Assembly: GCA_964477035.1 (NCBI GenBank)
Contig: CAYZCW010000013.1
Location: forward strand, 1 to 64,000
Origin: SLSG01 sp964477035
GTDB lineage: Bacteria > Bacteroidota > Bacteroidia > Bacteroidales > UBA7960
Length of the DNA stretch: 64,000 nucleotides
Direction of reading: 5' to 3'
Position 1 is the stretch's first letter, and the number at the start of each line of letters is the position of its first letter. Made by a program: the position numbers and the translations under genes. The notes beneath the pieces are model-generated. The model saw only the letters and a list, made by a program, of their open reading frames with translations. It was not told the origin of the DNA and ran no database searches. Shown here in pieces: positions 44,957 through 53,016 of the stretch.

Positions 44957-46459
44957 ATGGACAAGCAACTCAACATCCTGGTACTGGACGATGACCCCAT
45001 CATCCGCAACCTGCTGCGCTCCATGCTCAAGGAGAAAACCAACGTGATGGTGGCCGAAAAGCCCTCGTCCGCGTTTGACATCCTGAAAAAAGAGGCGGTC
45101 GATGTGTTGATCTCCGACTTTGTCATGCCCGAGATGAACGGGCTGGAGGTCCTTGCCCGGGTCAAGGAAGAACACCCCGATGTGGAGGTCATCATGATCA
45201 GCTCCGAAGGCAATATGGACACGGTGATCGGGGCCTTGCGGCAGGGGGCCGTGGATTACTTCAAAAAGCCGTTCAAGGCGGAAGACCTCTGGGTGGCCAT
45301 CGAACGGACCAAAAAGTTCGCCGAGCTGAACGCCAGCCTCAAAGCCGCCCGCAGCCAGACACGCTACCTGCAAACCGTCATCAACGAGAAGATCGGCGAC
45401 ACCATCGTGGGCAAGACCGCGGGCATCGAGGAGATCAAAAAGCAGATGCAGATGGTGGCCCGGACGCAGGACACCTCGGTGCTGATCCTGGGGGAGAGCG
45501 GCACGGGCAAGGAACTGGTGGCCCGCGGCATCCACCAGTTGAGCGCCCGCAAGGACGAGGTGTTCGGGGCCGTCAACATGTCGGCCGTGCCGGAGTCTCT
45601 GTTCGAAAGCGAGTTCTTCGGGCATAAAAAGGGAAGCTTTACCGGGGCCGTCGCCGACAAGGCAGGCTGGTTCGAGGTGGCCAACAAAGGGACCCTGTTC
45701 TTCGACGAGATCGGGGAGATGGAGCCTTCCCTGCAGGTGAAGCTGCTGCGCGTGCTGGAAGACCGCAAATACACCCGGGTCGGCACCCAGAAGGAACAGT
45801 CGTTCGACATCCGCATCGTGGCCGCCACCAACAAAACGGTCGAAGAAATGAGTTCCGGCAAAAACTTCCGTGCCGACCTGTATTACCGGCTGAGCACCTT
45901 CACCATCTTCATCCCCCCTTTGCGCGACCGCAAGGAGGACATTCCCCTGCTGGCGGAGTTCTTCTTCCACAACATGGTCAAAAAGATGGGGAAAAGCATC
46001 GGCAGGGTGCATCCGGCCGTCATGGAAATGCTCAGGCAGTACCCCTTCCCGGGCAACATCCGCGAGCTGCGCAACCTGATGGAGCGGGCCGTGATCATCT
46101 GTGAGGGCAAGGAACTGCTCCCGAACAACTTCCCCGATATGGTCAGGGCACACGGACCGGCGGCAGTGCCGGCTGGCGGTGCGGGGAACACAGCCACCGG
46201 GAAAAAAGCAGAAACGGAACAAAGGGCCGGAGGCACGATGGCCACAGACAGTGCGGCAGACCCAGCCGGCGGGAAAGCATCCCGCACCGGGGGCGGGGCT
46301 GAGGAGGCCGAACCGGTTTATGACCTCCGGGAAATCGAAAAGAACACCATCTTGCGCGCCCTGGAAGCCACCAACTTCAACAAAAACGAGGCAGCCAAGC
46401 TGCTGAACCTGGAGTGGAACGCCCTGTACCGCAGAATGCAGAAATATGGAATCAACTGA
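44957..46459 (+). CDS. NtrC-family sigma-54-dependent response regulator
   Basis: 500 residues. REC domain (1-120; VLDDDPIIRNLL, VDVLISDFVMPEMNGLEVL with the phosphoacceptor D, DYFKKPFKAEDL), AAA+ sigma-54 activator domain (about 150-385) with Walker A GESGTGKE, the sigma-54 contact loop as KKGSFTGAVADK, Walker B TLFFDEIGEM and the R-finger region, then a Gly/Ala-rich linker of about 60 residues and a Fis-type helix-turn-helix (about 456-500, ILRALEATNFNKNEAAKLLN). It needs phosphorylation and activates sigma-54 polymerase from upstream sites. The inverted repeats found 79 bp before sigma-54 elements nearby are the obvious candidates for its sites. The next gene overlaps by 14 bp. Confidence 0.96.
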   Translation: MDKQLNILVLDDDPIIRNLLRSMLKEKTNVMVAEKPSSAFDILKKEAVDVLISDFVMPEMNGLEVLARVKEEHPDVEVIMISSEGNMDTVIGALRQGAVDYFKKPFKAEDLWVAIERTKKFAELNASLKAARSQTRYLQTVINEKIGDTIVGKTAGIEEIKKQMQMVARTQDTSVLILGESGTGKELVARGIHQLSARKDEVFGAVNMSAVPESLFESEFFGHKKGSFTGAVADKAGWFEVANKGTLFFDEIGEMEPSLQVKLLRVLEDRKYTRVGTQKEQSFDIRIVAATNKTVEEMSSGKNFRADLYYRLSTFTIFIPPLRDRKEDIPLLAEFFFHNMVKKMGKSIGRVHPAVMEMLRQYPFPGNIRELRNLMERAVIICEGKELLPNNFPDMVRAHGPAAVPAGGAGNTATGKKAETEQRAGGTMATDSAADPAGGKASRTGGGAEEAEPVYDLREIEKNTILRALEATNFNKNEAAKLLNLEWNALYRRMQKYGIN

Positions 46460-49310
46460 ATTGATCTTCACCCCCCTGCTCAACAACATCACCCTGCTGG
46501 TGGCCCTGAGCGTGGTGCACAGTTTCCTGATCCGCTGGTTTAAGCACAACTCCTTCCGGTTCAGGATCCTGTCGGGCTTCCTTTACGGGGCCGTGGCCAT
46601 CGTGGGCATGCTCAATGCGGTACCCCTTGCCGAAGGGGTATTTTTCGACGGCCGGTCCGTCGTGCTGAGCGTGGCGGGTGTCTTCGGCGGTCCGGTCCCC
46701 GCAGCCATCGCAGCCGGCGTGGCCGGAGCCTACCGTATCTACAGCGGGGGAGATGGTGTCGTGATGGGGGTGTTGGTCATTCTGACCTCCGGATTGTTCG
46801 GCACGGGGCTGTATTTCTTTCGCAGGCAATACCAATGGGCCAGCAAGGGCCGTTCCTTCCTGGCCCTGGGCTTCCTGGTCCATGTGGCCATGTTGACCTA
46901 CTCGGTGGCCTTGCCGGGACCGCTGACTTTTGAGGTGGCCCGGATCATCTTCCTGCCCGTGATGACGATCTATCCATTGAGTACCCTGTTGCTCTGCCTG
47001 CTGTTTCGCGGGGCAGAGTCCCAGGAATCCCTGATCAGCCAGCTTTCTGCCAGCGAGGAGCGTTTCAGGCAGGTCTTCGAGAACAGCGCGGCCGTGCACA
47101 TGCTCATCGATCCCGATACCGGAAAGATCGTGGATGTCAACCGGAGGGCCGTCAGCTTCTATGGCTGGCCCCAGGAGCGGCTGACAGGCATGAACGTGCG
47201 CGAAATCAATGCGATGGACCGCAAAACCCATGAAGAGGAGATGCAGGCCGTCCTCAGGGGGGAAAAAACCGTATTCAACCTCCATCACCAGATCGCCTCG
47301 GGCGAGGTCCGCGATGTGGAGGTCCATGCCGGACCGGTGGCCGTGGGCGACAAGAAGCTCTTGTTTACCATCGTGCATGACATCACCGACAGCAAGAGAA
47401 ACCAGGAGGAGCTGGCCCGGGAGCGCATCCTGATGCGCACCGTTATCGACAACATCCCCGACGCGGTCTACGTCAAGGACCCGCAGCTTCGCAAGGTCCT
47501 TGCCAACAAGGCCGAGCTCGAGATCCTGGGAAGGACGGAGGAGGAGGTGATCGGCAAGACCGACCGGGAACTCTACCCCCCGGAGGAGGCGGAGCAGTTC
47601 GAAGAGGACGATCTGAAGGTCCTGCGCAGGGGCGAAACCATCCTCAACCGGGAGGAAAGGATTGTCAGCCCCAACGGGGAGGTCCACTGGCTGCTCACCT
47701 CCAAGACGCCCCTGCGCAATGAGCAGGGGGAGGTCGTCGGACTGGTCGGCATCGGACGCAACATCAATGAACGCATCCAGGCCCTGGAAGAGCTGGAAAG
47801 GGTGAAGGAGGAGGCCGTAGCGGCCAACCGGGCCAAGAGTGAATTCCTGGCCAATATGAGCCATGAGATCCGCACCCCCATGAACGCCATCCTGGGCTTC
47901 AGCGAAGCCCTGTACCACCGGCTTACTTCCCCGGAAAACAAGAAAATGCTCAGCTCGGTCGTGTCGAGCGGCAACCTGCTGCTTGGGCTGCTGAACGACA
48001 TCCTCGACCTGTCCAAGATCGAAGCCGGCATGTTGGAGATCACCCCCCACCCGGTGAACCTGCGCCGGCATCTGGAAGACATCCGGCTGCTCTTTGAGCA
48101 AAAAGCCGGGGCCAAGGGACTGACGCTGAAGCTCCAATCACACGAAAACTTTCCGGAAACCCTCCTGCTCGACGAGATCCGCATCAAACAGGTCGTGTTC
48201 AACCTGGTGGGCAATGCGGTCAAGTTCACCCACAAGGGCAGCATCGAGATCGGCGTGGATTTTGCCGGGAAGGAAGACAACAAGGGAGCCTTGCGCATCT
48301 GGGTCAAAGACACCGGCATCGGCATCCCGCCAGACCAGCAGGAGCAGATTTTCAAACCCTTCTACCAGCAAAGCGGTCAGTCGGACCGCCAATACGGCGG
48401 CACCGGGCTGGGCCTGCCCATCTCCCAACGGCTCATTGAAAAGATGAACGGCGAGATCCTGCTGGAAAGCGAAGTTGGCAAGGGAAGCACCTTTACCGTG
48501 GTTCTGCCCGGGGTGGAGGTCACCCGCAAACCGGCACCGGCCCTGGCTCATTCAGACAATAAAGGAGCCATCCGGTTCGGCGAGGCCACCATCCTGATCG
48601 TCGATGACGCCCCGGCCAATATCGAGATGCTGGAAGTGAACATGGAGTTGCTGGGGTTGAAAACACTGACGGCAGAGAGCGGGGAAAAGGCGCTGGAGCT
48701 GCTGAAAGACCACCGGCCCGACCTGGCCCTGATCGACATCCTGATGCCGGGCATGGACGGGTTCGGGCTGGCAAAAGCCATCCGCAGGCAACCCGAACAC
48801 AAGGCCATGCCCCTGGTGGCCTTCACCGCCCTGATGAACGAGACCGGCAAGATCGAACACTCCGGCCTGTTCGACAGCCACCTCTACAAGCCGGTAAGCC
48901 GCAAAAGCCTGCTGGACGTCCTGTCAAAGTTTCTGAAGCACCGTATTGAGATACAGGATCCCGGTCCGGCAACAACCCGGGAAGAAGCCACCCGGGCAGC
49001 AGAAGGGGCCATCCCCCTGCCAAAGGAAAAGATGGAAAAACTGCCCGAGCTCCTGGAAAAGCTCCGCAGCGACTTCCTGCCCCGGTGGGAGTCGGTCAAG
49101 GACCAGTGGGTGCTGTTCAAGATCGAAGCCTTTGCCGAGGAGCTGGCGGACCTGGCCGGGGATCACGGCGTGGCCCGGCTGGCTGCCTATGCCGGCAAGC
49201 TGAAGCACCAGGCAGACAACCTGGACCTCGAAGCGCTCCGGGACACCATGGGAGGCTTCCCTGCCCTGGTCGGGGAGATTGAAGCCCTGGCCGCGGACCC
49301 TTCCGAATAA
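46446..49310 (+). CDS. LytS-type hybrid histidine kinase/receiver with Hpt-like tail
   Basis: 954 residues. The N-terminal 5TM receptor of LytS/YhcK type (about 1-190, e.g. VFFDGRSVVLSVAGVFGGPVPAAIAAGVAGAYRIYSGG), two PAS domains (about 200-320 and 325-450), HisKA with H in FLANMSHEIRTPMNAILGFSE (about 475), HATPase (NLVGNAVKFTHKG, VKDTGIGI, GGTGLGLPI), REC (about 715-830; LIVDDAPANIEML, LIDILMPGMDG) and a helical tail (about 862-945) shared with the 7TM kinase. Overlap with the NtrC-type gene by 14 bp indicates coupled translation and makes it the prime candidate for the activator's kinase. Confidence 0.93.
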   Translation: MESTELIFTPLLNNITLLVALSVVHSFLIRWFKHNSFRFRILSGFLYGAVAIVGMLNAVPLAEGVFFDGRSVVLSVAGVFGGPVPAAIAAGVAGAYRIYSGGDGVVMGVLVILTSGLFGTGLYFFRRQYQWASKGRSFLALGFLVHVAMLTYSVALPGPLTFEVARIIFLPVMTIYPLSTLLLCLLFRGAESQESLISQLSASEERFRQVFENSAAVHMLIDPDTGKIVDVNRRAVSFYGWPQERLTGMNVREINAMDRKTHEEEMQAVLRGEKTVFNLHHQIASGEVRDVEVHAGPVAVGDKKLLFTIVHDITDSKRNQEELARERILMRTVIDNIPDAVYVKDPQLRKVLANKAELEILGRTEEEVIGKTDRELYPPEEAEQFEEDDLKVLRRGETILNREERIVSPNGEVHWLLTSKTPLRNEQGEVVGLVGIGRNINERIQALEELERVKEEAVAANRAKSEFLANMSHEIRTPMNAILGFSEALYHRLTSPENKKMLSSVVSSGNLLLGLLNDILDLSKIEAGMLEITPHPVNLRRHLEDIRLLFEQKAGAKGLTLKLQSHENFPETLLLDEIRIKQVVFNLVGNAVKFTHKGSIEIGVDFAGKEDNKGALRIWVKDTGIGIPPDQQEQIFKPFYQQSGQSDRQYGGTGLGLPISQRLIEKMNGEILLESEVGKGSTFTVVLPGVEVTRKPAPALAHSDNKGAIRFGEATILIVDDAPANIEMLEVNMELLGLKTLTAESGEKALELLKDHRPDLALIDILMPGMDGFGLAKAIRRQPEHKAMPLVAFTALMNETGKIEHSGLFDSHLYKPVSRKSLLDVLSKFLKHRIEIQDPGPATTREEATRAAEGAIPLPKEKMEKLPELLEKLRSDFLPRWESVKDQWVLFKIEAFAEELADLAGDHGVARLAAYAGKLKHQADNLDLEALRDTMGGFPALVGEIEALAADPSE

Positions 49311-49353
49311 GGACTGATTCCGGTTTCTGAAGGAACGCCGACCGAACGGCCGT

Positions 49354-49372
49354 CTTCGAAAACGAAGAGTCC
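49354..49372 (+). promoter_or_regulatory. Putative activator site (UAS), copy e
   Basis: CTTCGAAAACGAAGAGTCC, perfect inverted-repeat core flanked by T and A, 79 bp before the sigma-54 element at 49433. Confidence 0.8.
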
Positions 49373-49432
49373 GTTGGCTCCTGGCCACGGCATCACCTGA
49401 AACACATCAGGCCTTCAACACCTTAACCCCGC

Positions 49433-49449
49433 TGGCACAGCAATTGCAT
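49433..49449 (+). promoter_or_regulatory. Consensus sigma-54 promoter of the pilin operon
   Basis: TGGCACAGCAATTGCAT matches TGGCAC-N5-TTGCW at every specified base. The predicted start (about 49459) leaves a leader of about 9 nt before ATG 49468, or 15 nt if ATG 49474 is used. Confidence 0.9.
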
Positions 49450-49467
49450 CCCTTTGGATAGTTCATT

Positions 49468-50031
49468 ATGCGTATGCGTCTCGACATATCACGGTCATGG
49501 ACCGGGCTTCTGCGGAGGGCCGGGTTGTTGTTTTTCTGTGCACTGGCGACGATCCCTCCGGGAAAGGTTTTTGCCCAACAGGGAAATGCCTCCGGACAGC
49601 AGATCAGCATCACCGCTTCGGCCACCGTGGTGGGCGCCCCCATCGAGCTGGTCACGATCGCCGAGATGAGCCTGATCCAGGCCAGCCAGTTGCAGGAGGA
49701 AGACCAGGTGTACATCAATCCCGTATTCGACCCGGAGGCCGGCATCATGAAAGCCCTGGGGCAGCCCAACGCCTCCATCCGCGTGAGCTACATCTCCGAG
49801 CGGGAGGTGTTCCGGCGCGAAGGCCCCGGCAGCCTGACCTTCCACTATGAAGTCAGCGGACTGGGCATGGACAGCCAGAGGGAGTCCGAGCTGCTCGATG
49901 GCCTGGAACGGGAGCTCCGCTTCAACGAAAGCGGGGAGTTCTACTTCTGGATCGGCGGGCGTGTGGACCTGGGCAACGCCCTTTCCGGCAGCTATGAAGG
50001 GGAGTTTACCATAGAAATAGAATATATCTGA
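49468..50031 (+). CDS. DUF4402-like pilin subunit or tip protein
   Basis: 187 residues with a signal peptide (core GLLFFCALATIPPGKVFAQ). The mature part begins with an ITASATVVGAPIELVTIAEM segment and ends with SGSYEGEFTIEIEYI, the terminal strand pattern G-x-Y-x-G-x-[FI]-x-I shared with all five secreted proteins of this locus and with DUF4402 proteins. It lacks the central domain of the major pilin in recognisable form, so it may be a minor subunit. First gene of a sigma-54-driven operon with the two following genes (5 nt spacing to the next). Confidence 0.65.
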   Translation: MRMRLDISRSWTGLLRRAGLLFFCALATIPPGKVFAQQGNASGQQISITASATVVGAPIELVTIAEMSLIQASQLQEEDQVYINPVFDPEAGIMKALGQPNASIRVSYISEREVFRREGPGSLTFHYEVSGLGMDSQRESELLDGLERELRFNESGEFYFWIGGRVDLGNALSGSYEGEFTIEIEYI

Positions 50032-50036
50032 AGCTG

Positions 50037-50708
50037 ATGAGGGGATTTGGCAAATACACGGCATTTTTACTGACCGCCTTGCTGGCGGCCGGCGGAATGC
50101 TTGTGCCGGAAACCCATGCTCAGAATGCGCGGGTGACTTACAGCATCACCAGGCATATGGGAGGACACGAGCTGGCCATGACGGGCGCACAGCCCCCCCG
50201 CATCCCTTTCGGTGACTACAGCCAATACGACCTGGACCTCCGGTTTTCCGGAGAAGAGGTTCTTGATTTCGGACAGGTCCGGCCCGGAGACGAGCCCGTA
50301 TTCATCAACTTCAACGACCCCCGCGCCGTGGTGCTGGAGGTAGAGGGGGTGGAATTTCTTGATGTCACCGTGTCCATCATCCCTCCGGCAGGCAACAGGC
50401 TTATCCGTGACGGGGATTCCGAAACCGGCATCCCGGTGAACATCCGGCTGGCCTATTCAAACCGCGGGGCCACCACCCCGGTGGAAGCCGCAGGGCAGGC
50501 CGTGGAGGTGCCCGGAGAAAGCATCACCTTCCCCATGCGCCGCCGGATCGGGGGACCCCCCGGACCGCCGCCCACCCCACCGCATGCAGGCTACACGCCC
50601 CCCAAGACCAAGGCTTACCTGATCATTTACGGCACCCTGCTGCTGGGCGGGGAGACCCTGAAGGCAGGCAGTTACCTGGGAGATATCCACATAGACATCA
50701 GCTACTGA
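50037..50708 (+). CDS. DUF4402-like secreted pilin subunit
   Basis: 223 residues with a signal peptide (MRGFGKYTAFLLTALLAAGGMLVPETHAQ). The mature protein opens with RVTYSITRHMGGHELAMTG and ends GTLLLGGETLKAGSYLGDIHIDISY, the same terminal strand as its neighbours. A Pro/Gly-rich stretch (RIGGPPGPPPTPPHAGYTPPK) at about 163-184 is unusual. It starts 5 nt after the previous stop. Most likely a minor pilin; no fold beyond the C-terminal motif is recognised. Confidence 0.6.
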   Translation: MRGFGKYTAFLLTALLAAGGMLVPETHAQNARVTYSITRHMGGHELAMTGAQPPRIPFGDYSQYDLDLRFSGEEVLDFGQVRPGDEPVFINFNDPRAVVLEVEGVEFLDVTVSIIPPAGNRLIRDGDSETGIPVNIRLAYSNRGATTPVEAAGQAVEVPGESITFPMRRRIGGPPGPPPTPPHAGYTPPKTKAYLIIYGTLLLGGETLKAGSYLGDIHIDISY

Positions 50709-50757
50709 CGAAACATCACGGGCCGGCGAGTTGACCGGCCTGCAAGAAGGGATAAAG

Positions 50758-51318
50758 ATGACAAACAGAAGGTACACCACCCCATCCACCCACCGCCGCA
50801 GGGCCCTGCCATGGCTCCTGGCCGGCCTCTGTTTGCTCCTTCCGGGTCAGGCCACCGCCCAGTTCATGCAGCTGCAGCTGATCGTCCAGAACGAAGTGGC
50901 CATCACCGAAGCCCGCAACCTGCGCATGGGACAGATTCCTGTTAACTATGGCTGGGTACAGGTGGGCCCGGGTGATGATTTTTCGGGCCGATTTTCCGTG
51001 CAGGCCGCGGAGAATGTCAACGTGCTGGTAAACATCGACGCCCCGGAAGAGCTGGTGCTGGATGAACACAACCGCCTCCCCTTCCAGGTGCAGGCCGGTT
51101 ACCTGAACAACGGCACACGACGGGCCCACCAGGCCACCCCCTTTGAAGGAAACCAGGCCCGCTTCCCTCTTAACAGGGAAGGCCTGCTGGTGGACCGCCT
51201 GCGTCCGGAAAACGGACAGGTGGAAGCCACCATTTTTCTGTTCGGCGCCACCTTTGCCGGAGACGTACGTCCCGGGGTGTACGAAGGGGTGATCACCATT
51301 ACCACCGAATACGAATAG
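50758..51318 (+). CDS. DUF4402-like secreted pilin subunit
   Basis: 186 residues from ATG 50758; a purine-rich stretch (AAGAAGGGATAAAG) lies just before it, while a TTG nine codons upstream is less likely. Signal peptide with core LPWLLAGLCLLLPGQATAQ. The mature part (LQLIVQNEVAITEARNLRMGQIPVN) recalls the first strands of DUF4402 and the end (FGATFAGDVRPGVYEGVITITTEYE) has the conserved terminal strand. Third gene of the sigma-54-driven operon, about 50 nt after the second. Confidence 0.65.
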   Translation: MTNRRYTTPSTHRRRALPWLLAGLCLLLPGQATAQFMQLQLIVQNEVAITEARNLRMGQIPVNYGWVQVGPGDDFSGRFSVQAAENVNVLVNIDAPEELVLDEHNRLPFQVQAGYLNNGTRRAHQATPFEGNQARFPLNREGLLVDRLRPENGQVEATIFLFGATFAGDVRPGVYEGVITITTEYE

Positions 51319-51422
51319 GACGTTATGGTTTCGCCCTCCCGGCCCAGGCGGATGCACTGATCCGGAAAGTCCTTCTTTTTGTACAGGCGGCCGACGCAAA
51401 CGGCACAGGCCCCTTCCCGGCC

Positions 51423-51439
51423 CTTCGTTTTTGCAAAAC
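51423..51439 (-). promoter_or_regulatory. Inverted activator-like site, pilin copy 1
   Basis: On the minus strand it reads TTGCAAAAACGAAG, close to the UAS core TTCAAAAACGAAG; 44 bp upstream of the main site. Confidence 0.45.
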
Positions 51440-51466
51440 CGCAGGCCCCTCCCCTACAAAAAAACC

Positions 51467-51480
51467 CCTCAAAACCGAAG
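51467..51480 (+). promoter_or_regulatory. Putative activator site (UAS), copy g
   Basis: CCTCAAAACCGAAG, two changes from CTTCAAAAACGAAG, 79 bp before the sigma-54-like element at 51546. Confidence 0.65.
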
Positions 51481-51545
51481 ATTTGTTCCGTATTTTTACT
51501 TAAAGTGATTTTGTATTATGTTGTTATTGTGGTGTTTATGGTTTT

Positions 51546-51562
51546 TGGCACGTTGGTTGTTT
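51546..51562 (+). promoter_or_regulatory. Sigma-54-like promoter of major pilin copy 1
   Basis: TGGCACGTTGGTTGTTT has a perfect -24 element TGGCAC; the -12 element is TTGT instead of TTGC. The 79-bp distance to the activator site supports it. Predicted start about 51572. Confidence 0.6.
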
Positions 51563-51627
51563 TTACTTAGGCGTAACCAACAACGAATAATCAACACAAA
51601 AACATAAAACCTAAAAAACCCGGAACA

Positions 51628-52134
51628 ATGAAAACCTTCAAAACCATCTTCGCCGCCCTGATCCTCGCCGCCCTCACCACTGCCGCCACCGCACAGGAAA
51701 ATGTCAATGCAACCGCCTCCGCGCAGGTTGTGGTAGAACTCGATGTGGAAAAACTCCAGGACATCAACTTCGGGGACGTTGCCCTGAACGCCACCGCCGT
51801 ACTCGATGTGGTCGGAGGAGCGCATGAGAATGTCTCCGGAGCAGCCGTCAGCGTGGGTAAATTCAGCGTGACCGCCACCCAGTACGCCTCCATCGACATC
51901 AGCTGGACCAACACCACCCTGGCACACAGCACTGAAGACCTTGAACTGGACTATACCCCGGCCGTGGCCCGCACCACCGATGAAGGCGCCACCACGGGAG
52001 AACCCTTCACCGCCGGCGAGATCATCGCCAACGAAGCCGACTACTTCCTCATCGGCGGAAGCCTGGTGGTTCCCACCGGCGCCAATGCCGGAACCTATGA
52101 GGGAACTTTCACCCTCACCGCCGAGATCAACTAA
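51628..52134 (+). CDS. DUF4402 major pilin subunit, copy 1
   Basis: 168 residues with signal peptide (MKTFKTIFAALILAALTTAATAQ). The mature protein (ENVNATASAQVVVELDVEKLQDINFGDVALNAT..., read as strand A to FG motif) fits DUF4402, with GKFSVTATQYASIDISW in the middle, YFLIGGSLVVPTGANAGTYEG near the end and the terminal strand TFTLTAEIN. Own sigma-54-like promoter, activator sites and terminator make it a separate, probably strongly expressed unit, as for a main shaft subunit. Amino-acid and DNA sequence are identical to copy 2. DUF4402 proteins are often linked to chaperone/usher genes, as here. Confidence 0.8.
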   Translation: MKTFKTIFAALILAALTTAATAQENVNATASAQVVVELDVEKLQDINFGDVALNATAVLDVVGGAHENVSGAAVSVGKFSVTATQYASIDISWTNTTLAHSTEDLELDYTPAVARTTDEGATTGEPFTAGEIIANEADYFLIGGSLVVPTGANAGTYEGTFTLTAEIN

Positions 52135-52152
52135 TACACCCACCACCCATAC

Positions 52153-52183
52153 AAAAAGCCGGGCCCCAGTGCCCGGCTTTTTT
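52153..52183 (+). terminator. Terminator of pilin copy 1
   Basis: AAAAAGCCGGGC, 6-nt loop, GCCCGGCTTTTT. Confidence 0.9.
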
Positions 52184-52330
52184 ATTTGCCGGATTTTGCC
52201 CAGGCCATTGCCTGTTTCCCACGGAGCTGCCGGGGCCCATCTTCCCAAACCCTGCTCCGGCACCCTGGCACGGAATGACCAAGGCCCTTCGTTTTTGCAA
52301 AACCGCAGGCCCCTCCCCTACAAAAAAACC

Positions 52331-52426
52331 CCTCAAAACCGAAGATTTGTTCCGTATTTTTACTTAAAGTGATTTTGTATTATGTTGTTATTGTGGTGTT
52401 TATGGTTTTTGGCACGTTGGTTGTTT
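52331..52426 (+). promoter_or_regulatory. Activator site and sigma-54-like promoter of pilin copy 2
   Basis: Same as in copy 1: CCTCAAAACCGAAG at 52331 and TGGCACGTTGGTTGTTT at 52410, again 79 bp apart. The inverted extra site lies at 52287-52303. Confidence 0.6.
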
Positions 52427-52491
52427 TTACTTAGGCGTAACCAACAACGAATAATCAACACAAAAACATAAAACCTAAAAAACCCGGAACA

Positions 52492-52998
52492 ATGAAAACC
52501 TTCAAAACCATCTTCGCCGCCCTGATCCTCGCCGCCCTCACCACTGCCGCCACCGCACAGGAAAATGTCAATGCAACCGCCTCCGCGCAGGTTGTGGTAG
52601 AACTCGATGTGGAAAAACTCCAGGACATCAACTTCGGGGACGTTGCCCTGAACGCCACCGCCGTACTCGATGTGGTCGGAGGAGCGCATGAGAATGTCTC
52701 CGGAGCAGCCGTCAGCGTGGGTAAATTCAGCGTGACCGCCACCCAGTACGCCTCCATCGACATCAGCTGGACCAACACCACCCTGGCACACAGCACTGAA
52801 GACCTTGAACTGGACTATACCCCGGCCGTGGCCCGCACCACCGATGAAGGCGCCACCACGGGAGAACCCTTCACCGCCGGCGAGATCATCGCCAACGAAG
52901 CCGACTACTTCCTCATCGGCGGAAGCCTGGTGGTTCCCACCGGCGCCAATGCCGGAACCTATGAGGGAACTTTCACCCTCACCGCCGAGATCAACTAA
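52492..52998 (+). CDS. DUF4402 major pilin subunit, copy 2
   Basis: 168 residues, identical to the product of 51628-52134 at both protein and DNA level. Its own control region and terminator are also duplicated, so both copies should be expressed alike. The lack of any third-position change means either a very recent duplication, ongoing gene conversion, or an assembly duplication. Confidence 0.8.
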   Translation: MKTFKTIFAALILAALTTAATAQENVNATASAQVVVELDVEKLQDINFGDVALNATAVLDVVGGAHENVSGAAVSVGKFSVTATQYASIDISWTNTTLAHSTEDLELDYTPAVARTTDEGATTGEPFTAGEIIANEADYFLIGGSLVVPTGANAGTYEGTFTLTAEIN

Positions 52999-53016
52999 TA
53001 CACCCACCACCCATAC

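Larger units (their letters stand above)
51319..51627. other. Control region of major pilin copy 1
   Basis: 309 bases without a gene: two activator-like sites (51423-51439 and 51467-51480), a sigma-54-like element (51546-51562) and a leader of about 55 nt. From 51419 on it is identical to 52283-52491. Confidence 0.75.
51419..52183. repeat. Perfect 765-bp direct repeat, copy 1 (control region, pilin gene, terminator)
   Basis: Identical in every base to 52283-53047 (offset 864). It starts at GGCCCTTCG before the first activator-like site and ends at the last T of the terminator. The 99 bp between the copies is unique. No inverted repeats or transposase are seen at the ends. Confidence 0.95.

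Noticed and set aside
52250..52282. Second TGGCAC (52266-52271) in the spacer between the pilin copies
   Set aside because: No -12 element follows at the right spacing.
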